DNA of 64,000 nt. Origin: Nitrosococcus wardiae (lineage in GTDB: Bacteria > Pseudomonadota > Gammaproteobacteria > Nitrosococcales > Nitrosococcaceae). Under the pieces are notes generated by a model that worked only from the letters and a program-made list of their open reading frames with translations, made no database searches and had not been told where the DNA came from. The stretch's first letter is position 1; each line of letters begins with the position of its first letter. The translations under genes and the position numbers were made by a program. This document shows positions 8,422-16,696 of this stretch, piece after piece. The stretch is from NCBI RefSeq assembly GCF_004421105.1, contig NZ_CP038033.1:1445659-1509658 (forward strand). The letters are read 5' to 3'.

Positions 8422-11400
8422 ACGCGGACAAGCGAGAGGAGCTTCTCGACATCCAGGGGCTTTGCCATATAGTCGTTAGCACCGGCCGTGAAACAATCTT
8501 CTTGATCATTCTTCATGGCCTTCGCGGTCAGCATGATGATCGGAAGATTCTTCCATTCGGGGTGCTTTCGAATCTCGCGGGTGGCGGTAAGGCCGTCCAT
8601 CTCGGGCATCATGACATCCATGAGCACAAGATCGATGGGCTGCCTGGAATCGCCGAGGGACTTCTCAAGAATTTCAAGCGCTTCGCGGCCGTTACGGGCG
8701 ATCTGCACTATTGCGCCACGGGGTTCGAGGATGCTGGTGAGGGCGAACACATTTCTCACATCATCTTCGACGATGAGGATGCGACGGTCTTCGAGCACGG
8801 CATCCCGGTTTCTGGCCCTATCAAGCATCCGCTGCTGCTCAGGCGGGAGCTCGGCTACCACTTGATGGAGGAACAGGGTCACTTCATCGAGCAGTCGCTC
8901 GGGAGACTTTGCTCCCTTGATGATAATCGACTGCGAGTACCGGCGGAGTCGCTGTTCCTCGCCAGCGGAGAGATCCCGGCCTGTGTATACGATCACCGGG
9001 GGGAAGGAGTAGGCGTCCTCACAACTAAGTGTTTCGAGCAGCGAGAACCCCGAGGCATCGGGCAGGGATAGATCGAGCACCATGCAGTCAAATGTCTCTT
9101 CCTTAAGTCGCTCAAGGCATTCGGCCGCACTCCTGGCCCCAGTGGTTTCAACCACATGCGAGCCGAGTAGCTCTCGTAAGCTGTCAAGCTGGATGGGATT
9201 ATCCTCCACGATGAGGACTTGCCGCATCCGCTGAGTGAGCCGCGCCTCAATGTGTTTGAGTGCCTGAACCAGCTCCTCCCGCTTGACGGGCTTGAGCATG
9301 TAGCCAGCGGCGCCGAGCGACAGGGCCGTATGAGCGTAATCGCTGGCGGAGACCACGTGTATCGGGATATGGCGGGTGCGGGCATCCTGCTTGAGCTGGT
9401 CGAGGACCGAAAGCCCGGAGCGATCGGGGAGGCCGATGTCGAGCACTACAGCGCTTGGCAAGTACTGCATTGCCATCACCCGTGCTTCTTCTGCGGTGGT
9501 GGCGATTAGGCATTGAAAGTCGAGTTCGTGTGCCAGATCGTAGAGAAGACGGGCAAAGGACTCATCGTCCTCCACCACCAGGAGGGTGCGGCTATCAGCC
9601 GTGAGTCGCTCCCGATCGTCCTCGTGCGGGTGTGTTGGAGCCGGAGGAGCGGCAGGCTGTCTTTGCTGGAAAAGGGACGTTGTGTCCGCCGGAGAAGCGG
9701 GCTCGATCAGCGGTTGTGGGTTGGATACCTCCTCGACAGGAGTGCATCGCTGTACGAGGCCAGGGTCGTAGCTCTCAGGAACCGTGACGGTGAACGTACT
9801 CCCCCGGCCTGGCTCGCTCATTAGGTGGATATCGCCGCCGAGCAGCTGTGTCAGCTCCCGCGCGATCGATAGCCCTAGGCCCGTGCCGCCGTACTTGCGG
9901 TCAGCTGTACTTTCGGCTTGGCGAAATGCCTCGAACACCACTTGCTGTTGATCTTCGGGAATACCGCTTCCAGTATCAATGATAGCAAAAGATATGCGCC
10001 CGTTCGGCACCCCGCTCACACTGAGTGTTACTTCACCTTTGTCGGTAAACTTCATCGCGTTCGATAGGAGATTTTTAAGCACTTGTTCGAGTCGCTGTCG
10101 GTCGATGTAGATACTCTCCCGACACTCGGAGGAGATAAGTGTGGAGAAGGTAATCCCCTTGTGCCCAGCAATTGGTTCGAAGATGCGACGGAGATTGTCC
10201 ATCAATTCTGCCAGTGAAGTCGGCTCCGGCCGCACCTCAATGCGCCCGGCCTCGACTTTCGCCAGATCAAGGATGTCATTGATAAGGGCTAAAAGATCGT
10301 TGCCGGCGGACAGGATGGTTTGGGCGTATCTGACCTGCTCGTCCGACAAGTTTCCCTGGGGATTGTCGGCGAGGAGCTTGGCGAGAATAAGGGAAGAGTT
10401 GAGCGGGGTGCGAAGCTCGTGCGACATGTTGGCGAGGAATTCGGATTTGTACCGGCTCGCCTGTTCAAGCTCCCGTGCTTGCGCCTGCACAGCCGCTTTC
10501 GCCTTCACGAGATCCTCCCGCTGGGCCTCGAGGCGCTCGGTCTGTTCCTCGAGCTGGGTATTCGTCTGCTCAAGTTCAGCCTGTTGCTGCTCAAGTTCAG
10601 CCTGTTGCTGCTCAAGTCGAGTCTGGGACTCCTTAAGCATTCGGTTCTGCTCTTCGAGCTCCTCATTTAAGACTCGAAGTTCCTCATCCCGCGCCTGAAG
10701 TTCGCTGGTCTGTTGCTGTTTCTCCTTCAGCAGGTTCTGTAGGTGAATGCGATAGTGCGCCGACTTGATAGCTACACTGATAGATTCCGTTACTTTTTCT
10801 AAAAGCTCAGTAGTGGAGGTGTTGAGTGGGTGGATAAAGCCTAGCTCGATCACTCCATTTACCGTTTTATCCGTAGCGATCGGAGCGATAAGGAGGTGCC
10901 TCGGCTTGCCCTGTCCGAGCGCAGACTTCACGTTCAAGTATCCATCGGGTACCTCTTGAACAAGAAACAGCCGGCCATCCTTGGCCGCTTGCCCAAGTAG
11001 GCCGTCGCCCAACCCAAACTCCTCGGGTACCCCGTCCGCAGCGGGATTACTATAGGTGGCGAAGGTAGCGATGCGGCGGTAGATGTCACCCTCCTTGGCA
11101 AAAAAAGCCCCGACATGGGCGCCGAGGTACTCGGCTAAAAATCTAAGCGTGCTCTCTCCAAGCTGCTCCAGCCGCTGCTCCCCCCCTATCGCCTTACTCA
11201 GTCCCACCTGTCCAGACTGAAGCCATTCATGCTGCTGGATAGCAAGCCAGTCTTTGATGGAGAAATGGCGGTCGATGGCCACAGCCCAGATGGCGATAAA
11301 GCCGCAGCTACGGCTGAACGCAACCCACCACAAAGCTTCCTTTGACGGGCTTATTAAGAAGTCAATGGTCATCAACGCCGTCGCCAGGAGCGCGATAATC

Positions 11401-11633
11401 AGCGGCGCTATCGGACGCCCGAGCCAGAATGACAGGATGATAGGGAGGAAGTAAATGGCCCAGACGCCTATCCCAAGCAGGGTGTATAGATCGACAAGTA
11501 GAGTGCCCCCCATCAACAGGATAATCGCTGCATAGATAAAAGGTATGGCAGGCTGCCCGGCCGGATCAATGCGGCTACGGCGAAGACCGGCTAACAGGGA
11601 AAACGTGGCTTTGGCGGGTTGGCTCATGGGCAC
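8406..11633 (-). CDS. Large membrane hybrid histidine kinase with GAF domain and three receivers
   Basis: 1075 residues. Four or five membrane helices occupy about residues 28-145, then a GAF domain (about 165-305), then a long Gln/Glu-rich coiled coil (about 310-405). The HisKA domain has FLANMSHELRTPLNS and the ATPase domain has LLSNAMKFT, DTGSGIP and GGTGLGLSIA. Three C-terminal receivers follow (LLVVEDDES, VLIVEDNPI, ILIVEDDVR), each with its Asp (VVLDIGLPD, MVLDLSLPD, VLMDVMMPE). This is the kind of architecture seen in phosphorelay kinases that work with CheB/CheR partners. It lies 26 bases after a MerR-like gene and overlaps the cheR-like gene, so it is the core of the operon. The signal is unknown. 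Confidence 0.92.
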   Translation of the reverse strand: MPMSQPAKATFSLLAGLRRSRIDPAGQPAIPFIYAAIILLMGGTLLVDLYTLLGIGVWAIYFLPIILSFWLGRPIAPLIIALLATALMTIDFLISPSKEALWWVAFSRSCGFIAIWAVAIDRHFSIKDWLAIQQHEWLQSGQVGLSKAIGGEQRLEQLGESTLRFLAEYLGAHVGAFFAKEGDIYRRIATFATYSNPAADGVPEEFGLGDGLLGQAAKDGRLFLVQEVPDGYLNVKSALGQGKPRHLLIAPIATDKTVNGVIELGFIHPLNTSTTELLEKVTESISVAIKSAHYRIHLQNLLKEKQQQTSELQARDEELRVLNEELEEQNRMLKESQTRLEQQQAELEQQQAELEQTNTQLEEQTERLEAQREDLVKAKAAVQAQARELEQASRYKSEFLANMSHELRTPLNSSLILAKLLADNPQGNLSDEQVRYAQTILSAGNDLLALINDILDLAKVEAGRIEVRPEPTSLAELMDNLRRIFEPIAGHKGITFSTLISSECRESIYIDRQRLEQVLKNLLSNAMKFTDKGEVTLSVSGVPNGRISFAIIDTGSGIPEDQQQVVFEAFRQAESTADRKYGGTGLGLSIARELTQLLGGDIHLMSEPGRGSTFTVTVPESYDPGLVQRCTPVEEVSNPQPLIEPASPADTTSLFQQRQPAAPPAPTHPHEDDRERLTADSRTLLVVEDDESFARLLYDLAHELDFQCLIATTAEEARVMAMQYLPSAVVLDIGLPDRSGLSVLDQLKQDARTRHIPIHVVSASDYAHTALSLGAAGYMLKPVKREELVQALKHIEARLTQRMRQVLIVEDNPIQLDSLRELLGSHVVETTGARSAAECLERLKEETFDCMVLDLSLPDASGFSLLETLSCEDAYSFPPVIVYTGRDLSAGEEQRLRRYSQSIIIKGAKSPERLLDEVTLFLHQVVAELPPEQQRMLDRARNRDAVLEDRRILIVEDDVRNVFALTSILEPRGAIVQIARNGREALEILEKSLGDSRQPIDLVLMDVMMPEMDGLTATREIRKHPEWKNLPIIMLTAKAMKNDQEDCFTAGANDYMAKPLDVEKLLSLVRVWMPR
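10566..10616 (-). repeat. 21-bp tandem repeat within the kinase coiled coil
   Basis: The 21-base unit CTGCTCAAGTTCAGCCTGTTG is present twice exactly plus a partial third copy. It encodes a seven-residue heptad (LEQQQAE), so copy-number change would lengthen or shorten the coiled coil by whole heptads without a frameshift. Confidence 0.85.
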
Positions 11634-11659
11634 TCTACACTGATAGCCCGTCCGGGTAT

Positions 11660-11890
11660 CTATTCCGCAGCTTTCTTTGCAATGAGACCATTGGCTGCTT
11701 GCTGGAGCAGTTCCTCCAGTTCTTCACGCCGATAGAGACGATAACCATTGAGCGGGTGGCGAGCTGGCTTAAACTTGTTTTGGCGATCCCAGTTACGGAG
11801 CGTTTCGATACTAACACCCAGGAACATGGCAGCCTCGCTGATAGTCAAATAGTTTTTGAAGCTCGGTGAAGTGGCGTTATCGTCAAGCAT
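11660..11890 (-). CDS. MerR/excisionase-type small HTH protein
   Basis: 76 residues: a winged-helix DNA-binding domain of the MerR/HTH_17 type (YLTISEAAMFLGVSIETLRN, then the GYRLYRREELEEL wing and helix), with no effector domain. It is first in the minus-strand operon, 26 bases before the large kinase, so it may be autoregulatory or the output regulator of the kinase system. A BldC-like or orphan regulator role is equally possible. Confidence 0.8.
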   Translation of the reverse strand: MLDDNATSPSFKNYLTISEAAMFLGVSIETLRNWDRQNKFKPARHPLNGYRLYRREELEELLQQAANGLIAKKAAE

Positions 11891-12311
11891 CTTAAACCCT
11901 AGTAAACACTGCTAAGGGTTCTGAAGGTTACCAGGCGCTTGTCTTCGCTTCAAGGTGAGCAGAAAAAGGGGGCCGTTGCGCATTAGAGAAGGCACACTCG
12001 GCTAAGCTGGAATAGTAAAATTGTCTTTTTTAAGAGGACCGGTGCCGGCCGGAGGCGTTCCCGACTATTTTGCCTCCTTGGTTGCTTACCTTTCCCGCGG
12101 ATAGGCGATAAAAAGTGTAAAAATGGGTGCTTAACTTATCTGGCATGATCAACCGATGTTTTACAACTTATCTCGTTTTTCCGAGTAAGCTGGAGTATAT
12201 TTGTCAAACCCCCTTATCCCTTTTTAAAAGTAAAGGGTTTGGGGGATTTTTTGTACCCTCGTTTATACCGTTAGCTCATTCCAGGAGTTTCCTAACACTT
12301 TATTACTGATT
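11891..12311. other. Intergenic region between the kinase operon and the secD stub
   Basis: About 420 bases without a supported gene. It should hold the minus-strand promoter for the kinase operon. A mixed G/C-rich palindromic stretch (ACCGGTGCCGGCCGG) lies near 12040. The 12160-12260 part is AT-rich. I see no clear regulatory RNA. Confidence 0.5.
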
Positions 12312-12400
12312 ATTACTGAGGCGCTTACATTGATGTTAACTGCTGTTGTTGGTACCCCTCGGGTATTTAATCTAGCTCAGGGAAGGCGTCAGGTCCGGCG
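12312..12400 (+). pseudogene. Remnant of the secD C-terminus
   Basis: In the frame that runs into secF, the codons read ALTLMLTAVVGTPRVFNL and then a GRRQVRR basic tail. This resembles the last membrane helix and tail of SecD proteins (pattern ..L.FTAIVGTRA.VNL..GG.R...). No upstream SecD domains are present, and the frame then runs past the secF start and stops at 12434. SecD normally sits immediately before SecF, so position supports the match. The similarity is short, so this is a strong suggestion rather than proof. Confidence 0.5.
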
Positions 12401-12420
12401 AACGGGCCGAGGGGTAGGCC

Positions 12421-13359
12421 ATGGAACTCTTTAAAAAGAAGACCCATATTGATTTTATGAGTAAACGGCGTCTAGCGTTAATATTATCGATAGGGTTAGT
12501 TCTCTTATCCTTGGTTCTTATCATTTTTCGTGGTCTTAATTTTGGTCTTGATTTCACAGGGGGGGTGCTGCTGGAAGTAGGTTACAAACAACCCGTAGAG
12601 CTTTCTGAGATACGTGGAACTTTGGCTGAGGCCGGATATGGGGAGGCCATGGTGCAGCACTTTGGTTCGATGCGGGAGGTTCTGATTCGGCTCGCACCGA
12701 GAGAGAGTCAAAATAGTGCCGAAATCAGTAATGCAGTGCTGAATGCTTTGCAGGCTGGAGATGATAGCCGTGTCAACCTACGCCGAGTGGAATTTGTGGG
12801 CCCGCAGGTAGGTGAGGAACTCACCGAGGATGGTTGGTTGGCCATGTTTTATGCGCTCATCGGGATACTCATCTATGTGGCTCTTCGATTTGAATATCGG
12901 TTTGCCATCGGTGCGGTGGCGGCGCTTATTCATGATGTGCTGATAACGCTTGGTGTATTCTCAGTGTTCTGGTTTGAGTTCAACCTGACTGTGTTGGCGG
13001 CCGTGCTTGCGGTGATAGGTTATTCCCTCAATGACACCATTGTTATTTCCGATCGTATCCGGGAAAACTTCCGTAAATTACGTAAGGCAACGACTCTGGA
13101 AGTGATGAATATCTCCCTGAATGAAACTTTATCCCGCACGGTGATGACAGGTGTGACCACCTTGATGGTTTTGGTGGCTTTTTACTTCTTAGGGGGAGAA
13201 GCAATTCACGGCTTTTCTATTGCCCTTATCATCGGTGTTTTTGTGGGAACTTATTCCTCGATTTATATCGCGAGTCCAATTGCTTTGGCTTTGGGCGTGA
13301 GCAAAGCTGACTTTATACTGACTAAGCACGAAAGCACCAGCAGAGACGATCGCCTTTAA
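12421..13359 (+). CDS. secF: Protein translocase subunit SecF
   Basis: Full-length SecF (312 aa), partner of SecD in the membrane complex that uses the proton gradient to pull proteins through SecYEG. Six membrane helices are visible, with the GLDFTGGVLLEVGY motif after the first helix, a periplasmic domain of about 100 residues, and the conserved GYSLNDTIVISDRIRENFR segment. An ATG with a GAGGGG-like ribosome site begins it. secD is missing apart from a possible C-terminal stub, which is unusual, so this copy is either an extra secF or has been separated from its operon. The frame is intact. Confidence 0.93.
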   Translation: MELFKKKTHIDFMSKRRLALILSIGLVLLSLVLIIFRGLNFGLDFTGGVLLEVGYKQPVELSEIRGTLAEAGYGEAMVQHFGSMREVLIRLAPRESQNSAEISNAVLNALQAGDDSRVNLRRVEFVGPQVGEELTEDGWLAMFYALIGILIYVALRFEYRFAIGAVAALIHDVLITLGVFSVFWFEFNLTVLAAVLAVIGYSLNDTIVISDRIRENFRKLRKATTLEVMNISLNETLSRTVMTGVTTLMVLVAFYFLGGEAIHGFSIALIIGVFVGTYSSIYIASPIALALGVSKADFILTKHESTSRDDRL

Positions 13360-13441
13360 GGCAAGGAATTTCTCAGCAGATATCTTTATCTTTGATAGGG
13401 GTAATCACAAGGCGATCGATACGGAGTATGGGAAAAAGACA

Positions 13442-14749
13442 GTGCTTCCTACTCGCAACGGCAACCAGGAAAAACAGGGTCCCGCATCGCGGCGGGCACT
13501 GCTGGCCTGGGCGAGCTACGATTGGGGCAACAACGCCTTTGCCACCCTTATTCAGACCTTCATCTTCGCCGCCTACTTCACCCGCCAAGTGGCCGAAAGC
13601 GAGCAACAAGGAACCACCCTGTGGGGGTTGACGCTTGGGATCAGCGGAGTCCTGGTGGCGGTATCCGCACCGTTGCTCGGGGCGATAGCCGACCAAGCCG
13701 GCCGCCATAAGCCGTGGATCGCCCTGTTCACTTTGCTTTCGGTAACGGCCACCGCGCTGCTGTGGTTCATACGACCTACACCCGAATTTGTCATCCCCGC
13801 GCTGATCCTGCTGGGGATCGGCACCCTGGGCTCGCAGATCGCACTGCTTTTCTACAACGCACTACTTCCGCAACTTACCACCACCGAGCGCTTCGGCCGC
13901 TGGTCCGGCTGGGGCTGGAGCGCCGGTTACGCCGGGGGCCTATTGTGCCTGGCCCTCGCCTGGTTTCTCCTGATCCGCGAAGGCGCCTGGCTGCCGCTCG
14001 ATCCCGAATCGGCGGAGCCTGTCCGTGCCACCTTTCTACTGGCCGCCGGCTGGTATCTGTTGTTCTCACTCCCGCTACTGCTGTTCACCCCCGATTCACC
14101 GTCGAAGAACAAACCGGCGCGGCAGGCCATCAGCGACGGGCTGGGGCAATTGCGCGATACGCTTCGCCATATCCGTCACTATCGCCCCGTGGCCCATTTT
14201 CTTATCGCAAGGCTGATCTACAGCGACGGTATGGCGACGCTTTTCGCCATGGGCGGCGTCTATGCTGCCGGTACCTTCGGTATGGAGCCGCGGGAGGTGC
14301 TGCTTTTCGGGATCGCCCTGAATGTCACGGCCGGCCTGGGTGCGGCCAGCTTCGCCTGGATCACCGATCGGCTGGGCAGCCGCCGCACGATCTTGGTGTC
14401 ACTCGTCGGATTAATCGTGCCGGGTACGTTCATTCTCCTGGTGGAGTCGACCCTCCTGTTCTGGGCACTGGGAATGGTCCTCGGGCTGTTTGTCGGTCCC
14501 GTCCAGTCGGCCAGTCGAGCTCTGATGGCCTCCCTATCACCTGAGACACTACGCCGAGAGATGTTCGGGTTCTATGCACTCTCCGGAAAGGCGACTGCAT
14601 TCCTCGGCCCGCTTTTCGTCGGCGGCCTGACGTATCTTTCGGGAAGTCAGCGGGTCGGCATGGGCATGATTATCGTCTACTTCGTGGCGGGGTTCGTACT
14701 CTTGCTTCTGCTTCTCGCTGGAGAAAGAAAACACGACTTGGAAAGTTAA
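13442..14749 (+). CDS. UMF1-family major facilitator transporter (Atg22-like)
   Basis: 435 residues with about twelve membrane helices. The N-terminal signature ALLAWASYDWGNNAFATL is typical of the UMF1/Atg22-like group of MFS proteins. The substrate is unknown. The likely start is GTG 13442; no good ATG in frame lies nearby. The gene is distinctly more G/C-rich than secF next to it, which hints at transfer. Its last codons (HDLES) overlap the candidate left inverted repeat of the IS701-like element, so the native C-terminus may have been replaced by IS sequence. Confidence 0.85.
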   Translation: MLPTRNGNQEKQGPASRRALLAWASYDWGNNAFATLIQTFIFAAYFTRQVAESEQQGTTLWGLTLGISGVLVAVSAPLLGAIADQAGRHKPWIALFTLLSVTATALLWFIRPTPEFVIPALILLGIGTLGSQIALLFYNALLPQLTTTERFGRWSGWGWSAGYAGGLLCLALAWFLLIREGAWLPLDPESAEPVRATFLLAAGWYLLFSLPLLLFTPDSPSKNKPARQAISDGLGQLRDTLRHIRHYRPVAHFLIARLIYSDGMATLFAMGGVYAAGTFGMEPREVLLFGIALNVTAGLGAASFAWITDRLGSRRTILVSLVGLIVPGTFILLVESTLLFWALGMVLGLFVGPVQSASRALMASLSPETLRREMFGFYALSGKATAFLGPLFVGGLTYLSGSQRVGMGMIIVYFVAGFVLLLLLLAGERKHDLES

Positions 14750-16193
14750 CTGCTTAGAGGGATGATAGGGGGAAGAACAACTGAAGAAAATGCATAGAGA
14801 TGTGGCTACCGTTAGTCGGTGTTCCCAGCCTAATAAAGGAGGGTCTTGAGCCTTACCGAGAGTTCTTTTGTCGGGACGCCGGGTTTGAGCATGTGAGTCG
14901 CTATATCACGGGATTGTTGCTCAGTCCCAATAAGACGCTGCAAGGGATTGATGCCCAGCAGGTTTGGGCGAAGGCTGGAGGGGTGAGCCGACGAGCGATG
15001 CATGCGGCGGTGTTTGAAGCCGGCGGGGATAGTGAGGGGTTGCTGGCGCGCCATCGAGCGGTGGTCGCAGGCGAACATCGAGGACGGGGCTTGGAAGTCA
15101 TGGTTCTGGATTGGACCTACGTACATCATGACCGGGGACCTGAGATTTACGCCACCAAGCGGGCTTATGACCCCGTCGAAGGTCGGATGAGTACCTACCC
15201 GACGCTGGTCACGGCGGTAGTGGCCCATGCCGATAGGGTCGATGGTTTAGCGCTAGAGGTTCAGTTTCCCAACTCTCAAGCCGAAGAGTTAGGCTATTTG
15301 AACATGACGGCCCAAGAGGACTACACCGCTCTGGAGCAGGCGCGAGAGCGATTTATCGACTTGCTGCATTATCAGAAGAACCGTCTGTCGTATCGCAAAC
15401 GCACCGAAATCGCTGTGGAGATGGTGCGCCAACTCGAAGCCGAGGGCCATTTTCCGCAGGCACCTTATGCCTTTGATAATGGGGTGCTCTCGTTACCGTT
15501 AATCCAGCTCATTGAACAGCAGGGGAAGCATTGGGTTTCGGAGCTGGAAAGCTCTCGGCTCATTCAATGGCAGGGGCAATGGCGGCGGGTCGATGAGATC
15601 GCCGCCGAGTTGCGTCAGCAGCATCCCGAGAGCTTTCGTCGCGTCAACGTGAAGCGGCGTAGCGGTGAGGAAAAAGCGTTCTGGGCCTTTACCAAGACGG
15701 TGCGGTTGAAGCGCTATGGGCGCAAACGCCTGGTCATTGTTCATGAGCAAGCCGATCTCAGTGATACTCCTCGGTTTCTACTCACCGATGCCCTGCACTG
15801 GGAAGCAGGCCGGGTGATTCGGGTCTGGAGCGATCGCTGGCCGGTGGAGATCTTTCATGAGTTCTGCAAACAAGCCGTGGGCCTGGAAGCGTCTCAGGTA
15901 CGTAAGGAGGAAGCGCTCAAACGCCACTTCCGCTTGAGTGGCGTAGCGCAGTCGTTGCTTCAGCGGACCCCGGCGGGTGGCAGAAAATCAGAACGATTTG
16001 CCTTTGCTGAAGATAATCAGCAAACCGTCGCTCAGAAGCTCTATACCCTCACCCGTGATGCCTTGAGTCAGTGGGTGCAGTTGGCACAGGGCCTCTTCGC
16101 TCAGGGGCAATCTTATCAACAGGTTTTGGAGCGACTCATGCCCGTCTAAATCAAGCCCGCTCTCAGCATGGGGAGGGTAACGTTCCAAGTCAT
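14733..16193 (+). mobile_element. IS701-like insertion sequence (candidate boundaries)
   Basis: A candidate pair of inverted ends flanks the transposase gene: GACTTGGAAAGTTAAC at 14735-14750 and, inverted, GACTTGGAACGTTAC at 16191-16177. The match covers about 14 positions with one main mismatch. I could not identify a target-site duplication, so the ends are provisional. Confidence 0.45.
14800..16149 (+). CDS. DDE transposase, IS701/IS4-like
   Basis: 449 residues, apparently intact. The N-terminal part (EHVSRYITGLLLSPNKTLQG) is typical of IS701-type transposases with a DDE_5-like nuclease. Plausible catalytic residues are Asp in VLDWTYVHHDRG, Asp in AFDNGVLSLP, and Glu in the WPVEIFHEFCKQAVGLE segment. 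The ATG at 14800 is the first in frame. The element may still be mobile. Confidence 0.88.
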   Translation: MWLPLVGVPSLIKEGLEPYREFFCRDAGFEHVSRYITGLLLSPNKTLQGIDAQQVWAKAGGVSRRAMHAAVFEAGGDSEGLLARHRAVVAGEHRGRGLEVMVLDWTYVHHDRGPEIYATKRAYDPVEGRMSTYPTLVTAVVAHADRVDGLALEVQFPNSQAEELGYLNMTAQEDYTALEQARERFIDLLHYQKNRLSYRKRTEIAVEMVRQLEAEGHFPQAPYAFDNGVLSLPLIQLIEQQGKHWVSELESSRLIQWQGQWRRVDEIAAELRQQHPESFRRVNVKRRSGEEKAFWAFTKTVRLKRYGRKRLVIVHEQADLSDTPRFLLTDALHWEAGRVIRVWSDRWPVEIFHEFCKQAVGLEASQVRKEEALKRHFRLSGVAQSLLQRTPAGGRKSERFAFAEDNQQTVAQKLYTLTRDALSQWVQLAQGLFAQGQSYQQVLERLMPV

Positions 16194-16239
16194 GAGAAAA
16201 CGCGAATAGGCTGCCATACTTATTGTTTTATGTTTTAGG

Positions 16240-16282
16240 TGGGCCAATTTTATTGGCCAAAACTGGATCAATTTCGCTGGCC
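16240..16282. repeat. Remnant end of an IS21-type element
   Basis: Two imperfect 19-bp copies, TGGGCCAATTTTATTGGCC (16240-16258) and TGGATCAATTTCGCTGGCC (16264-16282), follow each other directly. Repeated terminal sites of this kind, with a TCAATTT core and TGGCC, are characteristic of IS21-family ends. No istA or istB gene remains. Confidence 0.45.
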
Positions 16283-16540
16283 ATTGATAAAAATGGTGAT
16301 AGCAACGCTGATAGCCCATGCATGGGGATCACCCTCCGCATGTTCCACTAGCAAGTTTAGGGCCGCGTCGGCTTCCACTAGGCTGGCATCTGCCAAAAGG
16401 CGTTGACCTCGTAGCTGCCCTTCCCCCTGCCAATACGGGATAAGCCGCTCAAAGATCTTAGCAAAAATCGACTCTCCAAAACGATCCCGAATGCGGCTCA
16501 TCGAGGAATGACTTTTTCAACAGGCCGTCTAGAATTTTAC
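16268..16540 (-). pseudogene. Transposase fragment, IS5/IS1182 type
   Basis: A short frame (ATG at 16501) contains SRIRDRFGESIFAKIFE and RLLADASLVEADAALN, matching the N-terminal half of DUF772-type transposases (the usual pattern is HSSxSRIRDRF... then a DxxxVEANA motif). The match ends at about codon 60, where the frame runs into the IS21-like repeats. Nothing of the DDE C-terminus is left. An end-like sequence (GGCCTGTTGAAAAAGTC on the minus strand) lies at 16514-16530. Confidence 0.7.
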
Positions 16541-16696
16541 ACCCTCGGGAAGCTAGATTTTAATCAGCATAAAGTAAAAACAACGGCTTACGACTGGGTT
16601 GCCAAAAGCGTATTGCACTTTTAACATATATTAAAAATGTTTTTTATGCAATCATAAATAAGTCACGTTTTAAAAAGGTCAGATGAGGATGTTGTA

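Noticed and set aside
12127-12309. 60-codon frame before secF
   Set aside because: A different frame from the secD-like stub, poor composition, no similarity.
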